From positions 62,001 to 126,000 of the forward strand of contig NZ_RARC01000001.1 in assembly GCF_003719305.1 (NCBI RefSeq): a stretch of DNA of 64,000 bases. Reading direction: 5' to 3'. The notes beneath the pieces were generated by a model. It saw only the letters and a program-made list of their open reading frames with translations, was not told the origin of the DNA and searched no databases. This document shows positions 34,697-46,017 of this stretch, piece after piece. The translations under genes were made by a program, and so were the position numbers. Numbering within the stretch: position 1 is the stretch's first letter; each line of letters opens with the position of its first letter. Origin of the DNA: Mycolicibacterium stellerae (GTDB taxonomy: Bacteria > Actinomycetota > Actinomycetes > Mycobacteriales > Mycobacteriaceae).

Positions 34697-35658
34697 GCGA
34701 TCGACAGCGCGATGCCGTCAAGGATGTCGTGCTCACTGACCACAAGCTCGCCGATGTCGGCCCGGCTGCCCAACGCGTCCGCGAGTTCCTCGGTGATGAT
34801 TGCGCCGCCGCCGATCACGTCGACCCGACCCTCGTGCATCGGCCCAAGCGCCGCACGTTGGTCATGACTCATGGCGATGATGTCCTCGCACACCGGCAGC
34901 AAGTCGCCGAACCCGACGCGGGACAGGTGGATCGCCGCGGGGTCATACGTCGTCATGCCTTGCGCAAGAGCCGCGAGCGTTGTCATGGTGCCCGCGACGC
35001 CGACCCACGTGCGCGCCCGCTCGACGGGCACCACCCGCAGCGCCTCCCCCAGACGTTCCCGCACGACCTCCCGGGCGGCCGCCACCTCCACCGCCGTCGG
35101 CGGGTCGCTGTGCAGGCAGCGTTCCGTCAACCGGACGCAGCCGATGTCGGCCGAGTAGCCGGCCTCCATCTCCCGCTCCCCCAACACCACCTCGGTGGAT
35201 CCGCCGCCGAGATCGACGACGACGAAAGGCGCTGCCGTGGTGTCCAATTCGTAGACGGCGCCGTGAAACGACAGCCGGGCCTCCTCGTCGCCGCTGATCA
35301 CCTCCGCGACGGCGCCGGGCACGACGGCGCCGAGCACCTCGGACGTCATCGCGAAAAAGTCGTCGCGGTTGGCGGCGTCGCGGGTCGCCGACGTCGCAAC
35401 CATTCGGACCGTCGAAACGTCGTGGCGCCGAAGCAATTCGGCGTAGTCGACGAGCGCGTGCTTCGTCCGCTCGATCGCCTCAGCTGCGAACTGCCCTGTG
35501 GCGTCCACCCCCTGGCCCAGCCGCACGATGCGCATCTCGCGGTGGACGTCGCGCAACCTGCCGCCGGCCGACCCGGCAATTGAGCCCGGGTCGTTCGCAT
35601 CGGCGATCAGCAGCCTGATCGAGTTTGTGCCGCAGTCGATCGCGCCGACTCGTTTCAC
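34693..35658 (-). CDS. ppx2: Ppx/GppA family phosphatase
   Basis: 321 residues from the GTG giving VKRVGAIDCGTNSIRLLIAD. The actin-like ATPase-fold motifs are DCGTNSIRLL (P1), MVATSATRDAANRDDFF, EARLSFHGAV, and VVVDLGGGSTEVVLG (P2), with the catalytic Glu expected in VISGDEEARL. Exopolyphosphatase / (p)ppGpp phosphatase family. It corresponds in order to M. tuberculosis Rv1026 (Ppx2). The start overlaps the DUF501 gene stop by 4 bp, so it is the distal member of an eno-ftsB-DUF501-ppx2 run. Confidence 0.9.
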   Translation of the reverse strand: MKRVGAIDCGTNSIRLLIADANDPGSIAGSAGGRLRDVHREMRIVRLGQGVDATGQFAAEAIERTKHALVDYAELLRRHDVSTVRMVATSATRDAANRDDFFAMTSEVLGAVVPGAVAEVISGDEEARLSFHGAVYELDTTAAPFVVVDLGGGSTEVVLGEREMEAGYSADIGCVRLTERCLHSDPPTAVEVAAAREVVRERLGEALRVVPVERARTWVGVAGTMTTLAALAQGMTTYDPAAIHLSRVGFGDLLPVCEDIIAMSHDQRAALGPMHEGRVDVIGGGAIITEELADALGSRADIGELVVSEHDILDGIALSIA

Positions 35659-36146
35659 GTCCAAACCCCCGGATCCAGTATTCCCGCCATTGCGGGCTCG
35701 ACAGCCAGCACAGCCAACGCCTCGTCCCCCAGCGGATTCACGCCCGGACCTTTTGCCAGCGAGTGCGCTATCAGCACGTGCAGGCATTTCACCCGCACCG
35801 GCATGCCGCCGCCGGAAAACGTGGTGCCAAGAGATTCGATCGCATCCCGCTCGGCCAGATACGACTCGTGCGCGCGGCGGTACGCGGCGGCCAGTTGCGG
35901 GTCATCACGCAGCCGGTCGGTCATATCGCGCATCAAGCCCGACGACTCGAGTCGGCTCGCCGCGGCCGTCAACGCCGGATGCGTCAGGTAGTACAACGTC
36001 GGAAACGGTGTTCCGTCAGGCAATCTCGGGATTGTCTTGACGACGCCGGGCTCTCCGTTCGGGCATCGATATGCGATCTCAAGGACGCCGCGGGGCTCGC
36101 GGCCCAACTGCCGCGCGACGGCATCGAGATCCGACCGGTCAACCAC
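35655..36146 (-). CDS. DUF501 domain protein
   Basis: 163 residues from the GTG giving VVDRSDLDAVARQLGREPRG, overlapping the end of the FtsB-like gene; the longer basic N-terminus is that gene's shadow. The DUF501 pattern is VLEIAYRCPNGEPGVVKTIPRLPDGTPFPTLYYLTHP, then ESLGTTFSGGGMPVRVKCLHVLIAHSLAKGPGVNPLGDEAL, with conserved Cys and His. Function unknown; almost always beside ppx and eno in actinobacteria. Overlapping starts and stops imply coupled translation. Confidence 0.88.
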   Translation of the reverse strand: MVDRSDLDAVARQLGREPRGVLEIAYRCPNGEPGVVKTIPRLPDGTPFPTLYYLTHPALTAAASRLESSGLMRDMTDRLRDDPQLAAAYRRAHESYLAERDAIESLGTTFSGGGMPVRVKCLHVLIAHSLAKGPGVNPLGDEALAVLAVEPAMAGILDPGVWT

Positions 36147-36819
36147 CGGGAGGCGGAACCGGTGCCGGCGGCGCGGGCGGGACGGACGGCACCGTGGTCG
36201 GGACGTTGTGTGGATCATCGGCGATGGTGTGCCACAGCGCCGAATACCAGGGCTGGTCCGCCCGTGCGGCCGCCACTACTTGAGCCGGCTCGCTGGGCGC
36301 CACCGCGCCGGGAGGCAACTGCACCTGAAACGGGATATCGCCGGGTTTGACGAAGCCGAGCCGCTCACGGGCTTGGGCCGCAATGTAAACGGGGTCAGCC
36401 AGTTTCGCCTTCTGCTCCTCGAGCTCGGCGATCTCCGCGCGCAGCATCTCCTCGCTTGCTGCCAGCTGTTTCATCTCGGTCCGCTGGGCGAAATACGTCC
36501 GAACCGGTCCCGCGATCGTCAACGTGAGCACGCAGACCACCGCGGCGAGGATGGCCGCCCGCCGCGCAGCAGAGCCCAGCCGCTGTTCGGACTGCTGTTC
36601 GGCCGTCTCGGCGATCGACTTGCGAATCGAGTCCGCCGTCGACTCGTCATCGGGCTGCGGCTTGGCCCGCGCTTCGGCCTTGCGCGGCTCCCGCCGCACG
36701 GGCGAACCCGTTCGCGGTCGCCCCTTGGCGGTGTCGCCCGGCTTGCCCGACTTGGCTGACTTAGCCGGTCGGGATGCTGGGGACCGCCGCTTCGGGTCGG
36801 GCCGCTTCGCTTCGGGCAC
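36139..36819 (-). CDS. FtsB/DivIC-type septum formation initiator
   Basis: 226 residues from GTG. A long basic, proline/arginine-rich cytoplasmic N-terminus (about 85 residues) comes first, then one membrane helix (AAILAAVVCVLTLTIAGPV) and a coiled coil of heptads outside (FAQRTEMKQLAASEEMLRAEIAELEEQKAKLADPVYIAAQARERLGFVKPGD). A Pro-rich end (PSVPPAPPAPVPPPGG) completes it. The bitopic helix plus coiled coil is the FtsB/DivIC layout, a divisome partner of FtsL/FtsQ. Corresponds to Rv1024. It starts 4 bp after eno. Confidence 0.88.
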   Translation of the reverse strand: MPEAKRPDPKRRSPASRPAKSAKSGKPGDTAKGRPRTGSPVRREPRKAEARAKPQPDDESTADSIRKSIAETAEQQSEQRLGSAARRAAILAAVVCVLTLTIAGPVRTYFAQRTEMKQLAASEEMLRAEIAELEEQKAKLADPVYIAAQARERLGFVKPGDIPFQVQLPPGAVAPSEPAQVVAAARADQPWYSALWHTIADDPHNVPTTVPSVPPAPPAPVPPPGG

Positions 36820-36822
36820 GGG

Positions 36823-38127
<1,305 letters not shown>

Positions 38128-38135
38128 TCAGTCGG

Positions 38136-38167
38136 GTTGGACTGCGGGCTAGTTGGACTGCGGGCCT
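38136..38167. repeat. Tandem 16-bp duplication in the eno leader
   Basis: GTTGGACTGCGGGCTA is followed at once by GTTGGACTGCGGGCCT: two copies with period 16 and only the last bases differing, 24-55 bp upstream of the eno start. It could be a recent slippage event in the untranslated leader or two protein-binding half sites. Confidence 0.7.
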
Positions 38168-38206
38168 AGACGATGAGCCTAGAACGTGCCCGTCGGGTCG
38201 GTGCGA

Positions 38207-38938
38207 TTAGAGCGCGTGGCCGTCCGCGTAGGCGGTCGCCCAGTCCCGCACGGTGCGTGCGTACTGGTCGGACAGGTTGTAGGCGCGCAACGCTTTCATC
38301 CAGCCCCGCGGCGTCGACAGATCCTTGCCCCGCCAGCACAGATAACCCGCCGCCGACAGCGCGGCGTCGTCGTAATTATCCGGGCTGACCTTGCCGTCGT
38401 TGTTGGCGTCGACCCCGTAGAGCCGCCATGTCTCCGGGATGAACTGCATCGGTCCCATCGCCCGGTCGAGGCCTGAATCGCCGTCGAGAAGGCCTCCGTC
38501 GCTGTCGATGACCTCGAGGTTGCCCATCGTGCCGTCCAATCGCACACCCCGAATCGGCGGCGTGACGTCGCCGTCCGGCGCGATGTTCGCGCCGCGGTAA
38601 GTGCCGTGATGGCTTTCCACCATCCCGATTCCCGCGAGCGTCGGCCAGCTGATGTGGCAGCCGGGGTTCTCCACCTCGGCAACCCTGGCCGCGTACGCGT
38701 AGGCCTCCAGCGCCGTAACCGGTATGCCCAGCGTCGGCGCTCGGGCCGCGGCCCAGTCATGCAGCTGGTCGGCCGGCCTGCCCTTGATATGGGTGTCGAT
38801 CTGCGGCACCGGATCACCCGTCGGCGGCGGCACTCCTTCTGGAATGGGTGCGCCGAGCTGCCATGAGCAGCTGGAAGCCATCAGCAGCGCTGTCGCGCTT
38901 ATCACCGCGACAGCCCGCAGCCAAAGCACTGGCGACAC
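38207..38938 (-). CDS. lpqU: LpqU-type lipoprotein, lytic transglycosylase fold
   Basis: 243 residues from GTG. The N-terminal signal has a lipobox-like end (ALLMASSC, Cys at about residue 24), so it should be a membrane-anchored lipoprotein. The SLT-like domain has AGIGMVESHHGTYRG, with the catalytic Glu in VESHH, then DRAMGPMQFIPETWRLYGVDANNDGKVSPDNYDDAALSAAGYLCW, typical of MltB-type transglycosylases. It would cleave glycan strands of the cell wall. Corresponds to Rv1022 in order (eno-lpqU). Confidence 0.88.
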   Translation of the reverse strand: MSPVLWLRAVAVISATALLMASSCSWQLGAPIPEGVPPPTGDPVPQIDTHIKGRPADQLHDWAAARAPTLGIPVTALEAYAYAARVAEVENPGCHISWPTLAGIGMVESHHGTYRGANIAPDGDVTPPIRGVRLDGTMGNLEVIDSDGGLLDGDSGLDRAMGPMQFIPETWRLYGVDANNDGKVSPDNYDDAALSAAGYLCWRGKDLSTPRGWMKALRAYNLSDQYARTVRDWATAYADGHAL

Positions 38939-39043
38939 CGGACTCCCTCAAACCCCTCTGCTTCCAATCCATCGTCCCACGGCTCGCGGAGTGCTCCGCG
39001 AAGCGCGCTCCAAGGCGGCGAGATAAGGCCAGGCAAACAATAT

Positions 39044-39062
39044 TTAGGTGTGCCTACCCTCT
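39044..39062. promoter_or_regulatory. IdeR/DtxR-type iron box upstream of efeO
   Basis: TTAGGTGTGCCTACCCTCT aligns with the mycobacterial IdeR consensus TTAGGTTAGGCTAACCTAA at about 13 of 19 positions, including the TTAGGT half site and CCT of the other. It lies 49 bp before the efeO start in an A/T-rich promoter stretch. Fe-loaded IdeR would repress efeOB here. Confidence 0.7.
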
Positions 39063-39110
39063 TCACGACAAATCGTTGTAATGTTCACGCGTCAACTACG
39101 AGGAGGCTCA

Positions 39111-40037
39111 ATGAAACTGCATCTCGCCTGGCCCGTGTCGGTTACGGCCGCGGCCTTGGTCCTTGCCGGATGCTCCAGTAGCTCGGGCGGCACCGAAGAG
39201 AGCAGTGCCTCGAGTTCGGCCAGCGAGACGTCCACGTCTGCAGCCGCCGCTCCGAGCCCCGAGCTTGAGAAAGCGGCAGCTGACTACAAGGGATACGCGG
39301 TCGGCCAGATCGACGAGCTCGTCAAGGGCGTCAAGGTGTTCACCGACGCAGTGCGGGCCAACAACTTGCAGGCGGCCCAGGACGCGTTTGCGCCGTCACG
39401 CATGCCCTGGGAGCGCATCGAGCCGCTGGCCGGGCTGGTCGAGGAGATCGATGGCAAGGTCGACGCCCGTGTCGACGACTTCGCCGGCGTCGACGATCCC
39501 GCCTTCACCGGTTGGCACCGGCTGGAATTCCTGCTGTTCGAGAAGAACACCACCGAGGGCGGCGCGCCGTTCGCCGACCAGCTCGACAAGGACATCGCCG
39601 CGTTGAAGGAGGAGTTCGCAAAGGTCGAGGTCACGCCGCTCGACGTGGCGAACGGCGCCGCGGAGCTCATCGAAGAGGTCTCGGAGGGCAAGATCACCGG
39701 CGAGGAGGATCGCTACTCGAAGACCGACCTGTGGGACTTCGACGCCAACCTGCAGGGGTCGCAGGCTGCGATCGACAAGCTGACCCCGGCGCTGGAGAAG
39801 GCCGATGCCGCTCTGCTGGGCAAGATCGACGGAGGAATCACCCAGATCTTCGACACCATGCGGCCGCTGCGCCAGGGTGATGGCTGGGTGAACTTCTGCC
39901 CGGAAAACAGCGAATACCCGTCGCCGCGGTGCCCCGCGGTCACGGTGACGCCGCAGGTCGTCGACACGCTCAAGGCACAGCTGGCCGGGCTGTCGGAGAG
40001 CCTGTCTCAAGTTGCGGGCGTCCTGAAACTTCAGTGA
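39111..40037 (+). CDS. efeO: EfeO iron-uptake lipoprotein (M75 domain)
   Basis: 308 residues from the ATG with a perfect AGGAGG at 39101-39106; the earlier in-frame ATG lies in the iron box and is rejected. The signal ends in a lipobox LVLAGCSSS (Cys about residue 22). A Ser/Ala-rich linker follows, then the M75 imelysin-like domain with the HxxE motif GWHRLEF near residue 137 and a second acidic cluster. EfeO passes iron from EfeB to a permease. It overlaps efeB by GTGA. No efeU permease gene is adjacent, which is unusual for an efeUOB system. Confidence 0.9.
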   Translation: MKLHLAWPVSVTAAALVLAGCSSSSGGTEESSASSSASETSTSAAAAPSPELEKAAADYKGYAVGQIDELVKGVKVFTDAVRANNLQAAQDAFAPSRMPWERIEPLAGLVEEIDGKVDARVDDFAGVDDPAFTGWHRLEFLLFEKNTTEGGAPFADQLDKDIAALKEEFAKVEVTPLDVANGAAELIEEVSEGKITGEEDRYSKTDLWDFDANLQGSQAAIDKLTPALEKADAALLGKIDGGITQIFDTMRPLRQGDGWVNFCPENSEYPSPRCPAVTVTPQVVDTLKAQLAGLSESLSQVAGVLKLQ

Positions 40038-41296
40038 CCGAACAGCCACCACGACGGGGAATCTCGCGCCGCGGCTTCGTCACCGGGGCGGTGGGTACCG
40101 GCGTCGCGGTAGGAGCGGGCGCGATGCTGGCCGGGTGTTCGTCACCCGAGCCGGCCGCGCCGCCGGTGCCACAGCCGGCGTTCGTCCCGTTCGAGGGGCC
40201 GCACCAAGCGGGGATCACCACGCTGCCGATACCGGAACAGGGTTTGGTCGCGTCGTTCAATATGCACGTCCAGGATCGGGCGGGCCTTCGGACGACGCTG
40301 CAGGAGCTCACCGAAGAGATCCGCGGGCTGATGGCCGGAAAGCCGCCCGAGACGCGGGACCCGGCCTACCCGCCGGTCGACTCCGGAATCCTCGGCGACA
40401 AGCCGCCGCCAGACAATCTGTCGATCGTCGTGGGCGTCGGCGCCTCGTTGTTCGACGACCGTTTCGGCCTGGCTGATCGCAAGCCAAGGGAACTGGAAAC
40501 CATGCCGTTCCTGGCCAACGACCGGCTCGACCCGAAGCTGTCTCACGGGGACATCTCGATCATCCTCGAGGCCGGGCACAATGACACCGTGCAGTTCGCG
40601 TTGCGGCAGTTGATGCGCCGCACCCGAAGCGAGCTGACTCTGCGGTGGATGATCGACGGGTATGCCCGCGGCATCGGGGCGGGCCAGACGTCGGAAGCCG
40701 TGACTCCGCGAAACCTGTTGGGCTTCAAGGACGGTACCGCCAACCTCGATGTCGACGACGGCGCGTTGATGGATCAGCATGTCTGGGTGCAACCCGGCGA
40801 CGGCGAACCCGAGTGGGCGGTCGGCGGCTCGTATCAGGCCGTCCGCATCATCCGGATGTTCGTCGAGTTCTGGGACCGCACCCGGCTCGCCGAGCAGGAG
40901 GCGCTCATCGGCCGCAAGAAGGTCAGCGGCGCACCGCTTGGCATGACCGACGAATTCGCCGACCCGGATTATGTCGAGGATCCCGACGGCAAGCGCATCC
41001 CGTTGGACGCCCACATCCGGCTGGCCAACCCCCGCACCACGCAGACCGAGCAAAACCTCATCCTGCGACGGGGTTTCAACTACTCGCGTGGATTCGACGG
41101 CGCGGGTCGGCTCGACCAGGGCTTGGCGTTCATCGCCTACCAGCGCAGCCTGCAAAAGGGATTTCTCACCGTGCAGAGCCGGCTGAAGGGTGAGCCGCTC
41201 GAGGAGTACATCATGCCCGTGGGTGGCGGCTTTTTCTTTGTGCTGCCGGGGGTTACCGGTTCAGACCGGTTCCTCGGCGATCAACTCGTCGATTGA
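40034..41296 (+). CDS. efeB: EfeB deferrochelatase, DyP-type heme peroxidase
   Basis: 420 residues from the GTG overlapping the efeO stop. A twin-arginine signal (RRGISRRGFVTGAVGTGVAVGAGAML, then AGC) sends a folded, heme-loaded protein out. DyP marks are the GxxDG motif in NLLGFKDGTANLD (distal Asp), the proximal heme-ligand His in RIPLDAHIRLANPR, and FIAYQRSLQKGF. It extracts or oxidises iron for EfeO. Its gene is convergent with mazG 57 bp away. The pair sits between lpqU and mazG, which are adjacent in M. tuberculosis by memory, so efeOB is an insertion here. Confidence 0.92.
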   Translation: MTEQPPRRGISRRGFVTGAVGTGVAVGAGAMLAGCSSPEPAAPPVPQPAFVPFEGPHQAGITTLPIPEQGLVASFNMHVQDRAGLRTTLQELTEEIRGLMAGKPPETRDPAYPPVDSGILGDKPPPDNLSIVVGVGASLFDDRFGLADRKPRELETMPFLANDRLDPKLSHGDISIILEAGHNDTVQFALRQLMRRTRSELTLRWMIDGYARGIGAGQTSEAVTPRNLLGFKDGTANLDVDDGALMDQHVWVQPGDGEPEWAVGGSYQAVRIIRMFVEFWDRTRLAEQEALIGRKKVSGAPLGMTDEFADPDYVEDPDGKRIPLDAHIRLANPRTTQTEQNLILRRGFNYSRGFDGAGRLDQGLAFIAYQRSLQKGFLTVQSRLKGEPLEEYIMPVGGGFFFVLPGVTGSDRFLGDQLVD

Positions 41297-41353
41297 CTTT
41301 GCGGTGGGGGCGTGATTTTCGCCGAAATCTCGCCCTGCCCGCAGACTCGATGA

Positions 41354-42337
41354 CTATTTCGCGTCGGCGGGCTCTTCGTCGGCAGGCTCTTCGACCTCGA
41401 CGGCCTCCGTCGACGGCCAGCACGCCCGCCACTCCTCCTCGGTGATGACCCCGAGCGATGCGATGTCGAGCTCTTCGGGGACGTCCTCGCCGCGACGGTC
41501 GGCGGCGACCGCCCTCTCCACCGTGCGAACGGTGTCCATGAACTCCAAAACCACTGTCCGCAAATCGTTTTCCGCGTCGCCGTCCAGCGACACCAGCACG
41601 CTGGTCATCGCCGCCGGGATCAGGTCGGCGGGCAGACCGCACTGGGTGACCCGGTCGATCACCTTCTGCGCCAACGCCAATGCAGGCTGGCCCGTCGGTA
41701 CGTCATCCATGGACGACCTGCGCGACTTCTCGGCCGCCTTGCGCTCTTCCCACTGCGCCAGTTGGTCGGCCAGCGATATCGGCTCGCCCGCCAGCACCGC
41801 GGGCACCCGGTTGGCGAGCTTGCGCTGCAGCGAGTCGGCGACGTCGTCGATGGTGAACGAATGCTGGGTAGCGTCCTCGGCGATGCGGGCATGGAACAAC
41901 ACCTGCAGCAGAACGTCGCCGAGCTCCTCGCGAAGTTCGTCGGCGTTGCCACTGCGCACCGCGTCGAACAGCTCGTAGGTCTCCTCCAGCAGGAAGCGGC
42001 GCAGCGAGTCGTGCGTCTGCTCGCTCTCCCACGGGCCAGCCGTTCGCAACTTGTCCATCATCGCCACGGCGTCGACAAGGCGTTCACCGGTCTGCGGGTC
42101 CGGGGCGGCAATCAGCTTGTCGCCGGCGGCCAGTCGGGACTGCACCGCGGGATGATTGGGATCCGACGACAACAGCACCGGCGCGTCGTCACCCTCGTAG
42201 GCAGGACGGGCCGACGGCAGCGACCACGGCACCTTGACCGGCATCTCTTCGGTGTACTGGACGTCACCGGCGAGCAGTCCCATCGCCTCGACCGGAATCA
42301 AAGACGGGCGGCGCGGATCGACAAGTACGACGGTCAT
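41354..42337 (-). CDS. mazG: Nucleoside triphosphate pyrophosphohydrolase MazG
   Basis: 327 residues. The first ~85 residues are an actinobacterial extension. The MazG core has [48 protein letters not shown], i.e. the EExxE and ExxD metal-binding sets (about residues 110-150), then [14 protein letters not shown]. It hydrolyses NTPs, including oxidised ones, to NMP and PPi. The C-terminal tail is acidic ([15 protein letters not shown]). The ATG overlaps the mfd stop (ATGA). Corresponds to Rv1021. Confidence 0.93.
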   Translation of the reverse strand: MTVVLVDPRRPSLIPVEAMGLLAGDVQYTEEMPVKVPWSLPSARPAYEGDDAPVLLSSDPNHPAVQSRLAAGDKLIAAPDPQTGERLVDAVAMMDKLRTAGPWESEQTHDSLRRFLLEETYELFDAVRSGNADELREELGDVLLQVLFHARIAEDATQHSFTIDDVADSLQRKLANRVPAVLAGEPISLADQLAQWEERKAAEKSRRSSMDDVPTGQPALALAQKVIDRVTQCGLPADLIPAAMTSVLVSLDGDAENDLRTVVLEFMDTVRTVERAVAADRRGEDVPEELDIASLGVITEEEWRACWPSTEAVEVEEPADEEPADAK

Positions 42338-45300
42338 CGCGCTTGTCGCTTGTCGTCCATCGTCGATGTACCTCCGACGTTCGTTATATCAACATCGTCG
42401 CGCGGTCTTCCATTAAGGGCCAACACCAGACCGGCGACCATTCTGATCAGCTCGAGATCGCGAATGCGCGGTGCGCCGATGCCGTTGCCCGACCGGGGAA
42501 TCGGCACCTGCACCGTCGACGTCGTCGCACGGTAATTCGCGCTCGGGTACAACCGCTTCAGCCGCAGTTGCGCAGAATCCAACAACGTCATCGGCGACAC
42601 CCGCAGCGTCGCCTCAGAAGGAGCGCTGATCTCGGTGACGCCGTACTCGCGGGCCAACAACCGCAACCGCGCAACCGACACCAGCAGCTGCGCCGGTTCC
42701 GGCAGTGGGCCGTACCGGTCGATGAGTTCCTCCACCACCGCACCGACGGCGTCCTGGTCGGCGGCCGATGCCAACCGGCGATAGCCCTCCAGCCGCAGCC
42801 GGTCGCTGGCGATGTAGTCCGGCGGGAGATTCGCGTCGACGGGCAGATCGATCCGAACATCCTTCGGTTCCTCAACGGCAGCAACGGTTTTCCCGTCCGC
42901 GGCGGCGCGGTAGGCGTCGACGGCCTCGCCGACCAGCCGCACGTACAGGTCGAATCCGACGCCGGCGACGTGTCCGGACTGTTCGACACCGAGCACGTTG
43001 CCCGCGCCGCGAATCTCTAAGTCCTTCATCGCGACCGCCATGCCCGCACCGAGTTCGTTGTTCTGCGCGATGGTGGCCAGCCGGTCGTAGGCGGTCTCGG
43101 TCAACGGAACCTCCGGCGGATACATGAAATACGCGTATCCGCGCTCACGGCTGCGACCCACCCTGCCGCGCAACTGGTGCAGCTGCGACAGGCCGAAAGT
43201 GTCGGCCCGTTCGACTATCAACGTGTTGGCGTTGGAGATGTCGAGGCCCGTCTCGACGATGGTCGTGCAGACCAGGATGTCGAATTCGCGATTCCAGAAG
43301 CCCTCGACCGTGCGTTCCAGCTGCTCCTCGGGCATCTGCCCGTGCGCGACGACGACCCGCGCCTCGGGCACAAGCACCTTCAGCTGGGCGGCCGCCTGGT
43401 CGATCGACCGCACCCGGTTGTGGATGTAGAACGCCTGCCCGTCGCGCAGCAGCTCGCGGCGCAGCGCGGCGGCAATCTGCTTGTCGGAGTGCGGCCCGAC
43501 GTAGGTCAGCACCGGGTAGCGCTCCTCGGGCGGGGTGAGGATCGTCGACATCTCGCGGATCCCGGCCAGGCTCATCTCCAGCGTGCGGGGAATCGGCGTC
43601 GCGCTCATCGTCAGCACGTCGACGTGGGTGCGCATCGACTTGATGTGCTCCTTGTGCTCGACGCCGAACCGCTGCTCCTCGTCGACGATGACCAGACCGA
43701 GGTCCTTCCACGTCACCCCGGTCTGAATCAGCCGGTGCGTGCCGATCACGATGTCGACCGACCCGTCCTTCATGCCCTCGAGCACCGCCCGCGACTCGGT
43801 GGGGCCGGTGAACCGCGACAGCCCCTTCACGGTGACCGGAAACCCCGCCATTCGTTCGCTGAACGTCTGCAGGTGCTGGTCGGCCAGCAGCGTCGTCGGC
43901 ACCAGCACCGCCACCTGCTTGCCGTCCTGCACCGCCTTGAACGCCGCGCGCACCGCGATCTCCGTCTTGCCGTAGCCGACGTCGCCGCAGATCACCCGGT
44001 CCATCGGGATCGGCTTCTCCATATCGGCCTTGACCTCGGTGATGGCGGTGAGCTGGTCGACGGTCTCGGTGAACCCGAACGCGTCCTCCATCTCGGCCTG
44101 CCACGGCGTGTCCGGGCCGAACGCGTGCCCCGGCGACGCCTGCCGTTTGGCGTACAGCGACACCAGCTCGCTGGCGATCTCGCGGACGGCCCGCCTGGCT
44201 TTGGTCTTGGTGTTGGCCCAGTCGCTGCCGCCCAGTCGGCTCAGGGTTGGCGCTTCGCCGCCGACGTACCGCGACAGCTGGTCGAGCGAGTCCATCGGCA
44301 CGAACAGCTTGTCCGACCCGCCGCCGCGCTTGCTCGAGGCGTACTCCAGCACCAGGTACTCGCGTCGGGCCCCGCCGACCGTGCGTTCCACCATCTCGAC
44401 GAACCGGCCGATGCCGTGCTGATCGTGGACCACGAGGTCGCCTGCGGTCAGCGCGAGCGGGTCGACGACATTGCGGCGCTTGGCGGCCAGCCGCTTCCCT
44501 TCTGGCGCGGTGACCCGGTTTCCGGTGAGGTCGGTTTCGGTGATCACGACGAGGTTGGCGCCTGCCAGCACCACGCCGTCGTGCAGCGGGCCCTTGAGCA
44601 CGCCGACGACGCCCGGCTTGGGCACCTCGCCCGGCTCGAGCATCGCGGCGGGCGTTTCGGCCTCGGCCAGCTGCTCGCACACGCGGTGAGCGGTGCCGGT
44701 GCCCGGCGTCACGACGGCCGCCGATCCGCCGGTGGCGACGTGGGCGCGCAGCATCGCGAAGATCTCGTCGACACCGGACTGCTGGCCGCGCGCCGACGGC
44801 GACGGGCGGATGTCGAGCTCGATCGCCGACTCGTCGCTCAGCTGGCTGAGCGTCCACCATGGATGGCCGCCCGAGCGGGCCGCTGCTGTCACATCGTCGA
44901 GGTCCAGATAACCGGATGCGCCCAATTCCTCGAGGTCGATCGGCGCGTCACCGCCGACCGCCGCCGCCGACCATGACGCTTCGAGGAACTCGCGGCCGGT
45001 CTTGATGAGGTCGGCGGCCCTGGTGCGGATCTTCTCGGGGTCGCAGATCAGCAGCGGCGTCTGCGCAGGCAGATGGTCGCTCAGCAGGGACTGGGGGCAC
45101 CTCCCGCTTGCGGGGGACTCGGTGGGTCGCAGCAGAGGAAGGAGCGCCTCCATGCCGTCGACGGGGATGCCCTCGCCGAGCTTGGCCAGCATGTCGGGCA
45201 CGCTGCCCGGTACGTCGTTGGCGCTTCGCGGGTGATCCGCCGCCAGCTCGAAGGCGCGGACCCGGACGTCGTCGGTCAAAAGCAGTTCACGGCACGGCAT

Positions 45301-46017
45301 CGCGATGACGGTTTCCACGTCGATGTCGGGGATCGAACGCTGGTCGGCGACGGCGAACATGCGCATCTCGGAGATCTCGTCGCCCCAGAACTCGATACGC
45401 ACCGGGTGTTCGGCGGTCGGCGGGAACACGTCGAGGATCCCGCCGCGCACGGCGAACTCCCCCCGCTTTCCCACCATGTCGACGCGGGTGTAGGCCAGCT
45501 CCACCAGCCGGTGGATGACGTCGTCGAAGTCGGCGTCCTCGCCGAGCGTCAAGGTGACGGGTTCGACGTCGGCGACATCGGGCGCCATCGGCTGCACCAG
45601 TGAGCGCACCGTGGTGACCACGACCCGCAGCGGCGGCCCGAGCCGCTCGTCGTCGGGATGTGCCAGCCTGCGCAGCACCATCAGCCGCTCGCCGACGGTG
45701 TCCACCCCCGGCGAAAGCCGTTCGTGCGGCAGCGTCTCCCAGGACGGGAACAGCGCCGCCGCGTCACCGAATACGCCCCGCAGTTCGGCGGTCAGATCGT
45801 CGGCTTCCCTGCCGGTGGCGGTGACCACGAGCAGTGGTGCCGCCTGGGCCAGCGCGCTGGCGGCGAACAGCCGCGCGCTGGCGGGGCCGATCAGCGTGAG
45901 GTCGGCGGGTCTGTCGGCGGCACGGCTGATGACGTCTTGCAAACAAGGATCGCGGAGTGCCAGCTCAACCAGCCCAGCGATCGGGGTTTGGACACTAACG
46001 GTCCCCGATGCGGTCAT
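42334..46017 (-). CDS. mfd: Transcription-repair coupling factor Mfd
   Basis: 1227 residues. The domains run in order. First are UvrB-like D1-D3, of which [14 protein letters not shown] is part. A CarD-like RNA-polymerase interaction domain follows near 510-570 ([27 protein letters not shown]). The RecG-type translocase has Walker [11 protein letters not shown] near 680, DEEQ box [28 protein letters not shown] and [14 protein letters not shown]. The C-terminal TRCF domain closes the protein. It removes stalled RNA polymerase and recruits UvrA. Odd: residues about 301-309 ([11 protein letters not shown]) are encoded by a GC-rich repeat and look inserted compared with M. tuberculosis Mfd as I recall it. 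Confidence 0.97.
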   Translation of the reverse strand: MTASGTVSVQTPIAGLVELALRDPCLQDVISRAADRPADLTLIGPASARLFAASALAQAAPLLVVTATGREADDLTAELRGVFGDAAALFPSWETLPHERLSPGVDTVGERLMVLRRLAHPDDERLGPPLRVVVTTVRSLVQPMAPDVADVEPVTLTLGEDADFDDVIHRLVELAYTRVDMVGKRGEFAVRGGILDVFPPTAEHPVRIEFWGDEISEMRMFAVADQRSIPDIDVETVIAMPCRELLLTDDVRVRAFELAADHPRSANDVPGSVPDMLAKLGEGIPVDGMEALLPLLRPTESPASGRCPQSLLSDHLPAQTPLLICDPEKIRTRAADLIKTGREFLEASWSAAAVGGDAPIDLEELGASGYLDLDDVTAAARSGGHPWWTLSQLSDESAIELDIRPSPSARGQQSGVDEIFAMLRAHVATGGSAAVVTPGTGTAHRVCEQLAEAETPAAMLEPGEVPKPGVVGVLKGPLHDGVVLAGANLVVITETDLTGNRVTAPEGKRLAAKRRNVVDPLALTAGDLVVHDQHGIGRFVEMVERTVGGARREYLVLEYASSKRGGGSDKLFVPMDSLDQLSRYVGGEAPTLSRLGGSDWANTKTKARRAVREIASELVSLYAKRQASPGHAFGPDTPWQAEMEDAFGFTETVDQLTAITEVKADMEKPIPMDRVICGDVGYGKTEIAVRAAFKAVQDGKQVAVLVPTTLLADQHLQTFSERMAGFPVTVKGLSRFTGPTESRAVLEGMKDGSVDIVIGTHRLIQTGVTWKDLGLVIVDEEQRFGVEHKEHIKSMRTHVDVLTMSATPIPRTLEMSLAGIREMSTILTPPEERYPVLTYVGPHSDKQIAAALRRELLRDGQAFYIHNRVRSIDQAAAQLKVLVPEARVVVAHGQMPEEQLERTVEGFWNREFDILVCTTIVETGLDISNANTLIVERADTFGLSQLHQLRGRVGRSRERGYAYFMYPPEVPLTETAYDRLATIAQNNELGAGMAVAMKDLEIRGAGNVLGVEQSGHVAGVGFDLYVRLVGEAVDAYRAAADGKTVAAVEEPKDVRIDLPVDANLPPDYIASDRLRLEGYRRLASAADQDAVGAVVEELIDRYGPLPEPAQLLVSVARLRLLAREYGVTEISAPSEATLRVSPMTLLDSAQLRLKRLYPSANYRATTSTVQVPIPRSGNGIGAPRIRDLELIRMVAGLVLALNGRPRDDVDITNVGGTSTMDDKRQAR
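45092..45117 (+). repeat. GC-rich palindromic repeat, copy 1 (inside mfd)
   Basis: Core TGGGGGCACCTCCC, then GCTTGC, then GGGGGA. The inner CCCGC-TT-GCGGG is a perfect stem. It lies on the strand opposite to mfd and keeps the frame. The same pattern (TGGGGGCA/C-C/T-CCC ... GGGGGA) recurs at the 5' end of pth (copy 2) and between genes at 54.6 kb (copy 3), both on the minus strand. Confidence 0.6.

Noticed and set aside
41314..41329. GATTT...AAATC mini-hairpin between efeB and mazG
   Set aside because: Only 5 bp, A/T-rich and without a T-run; too weak to call a terminator.
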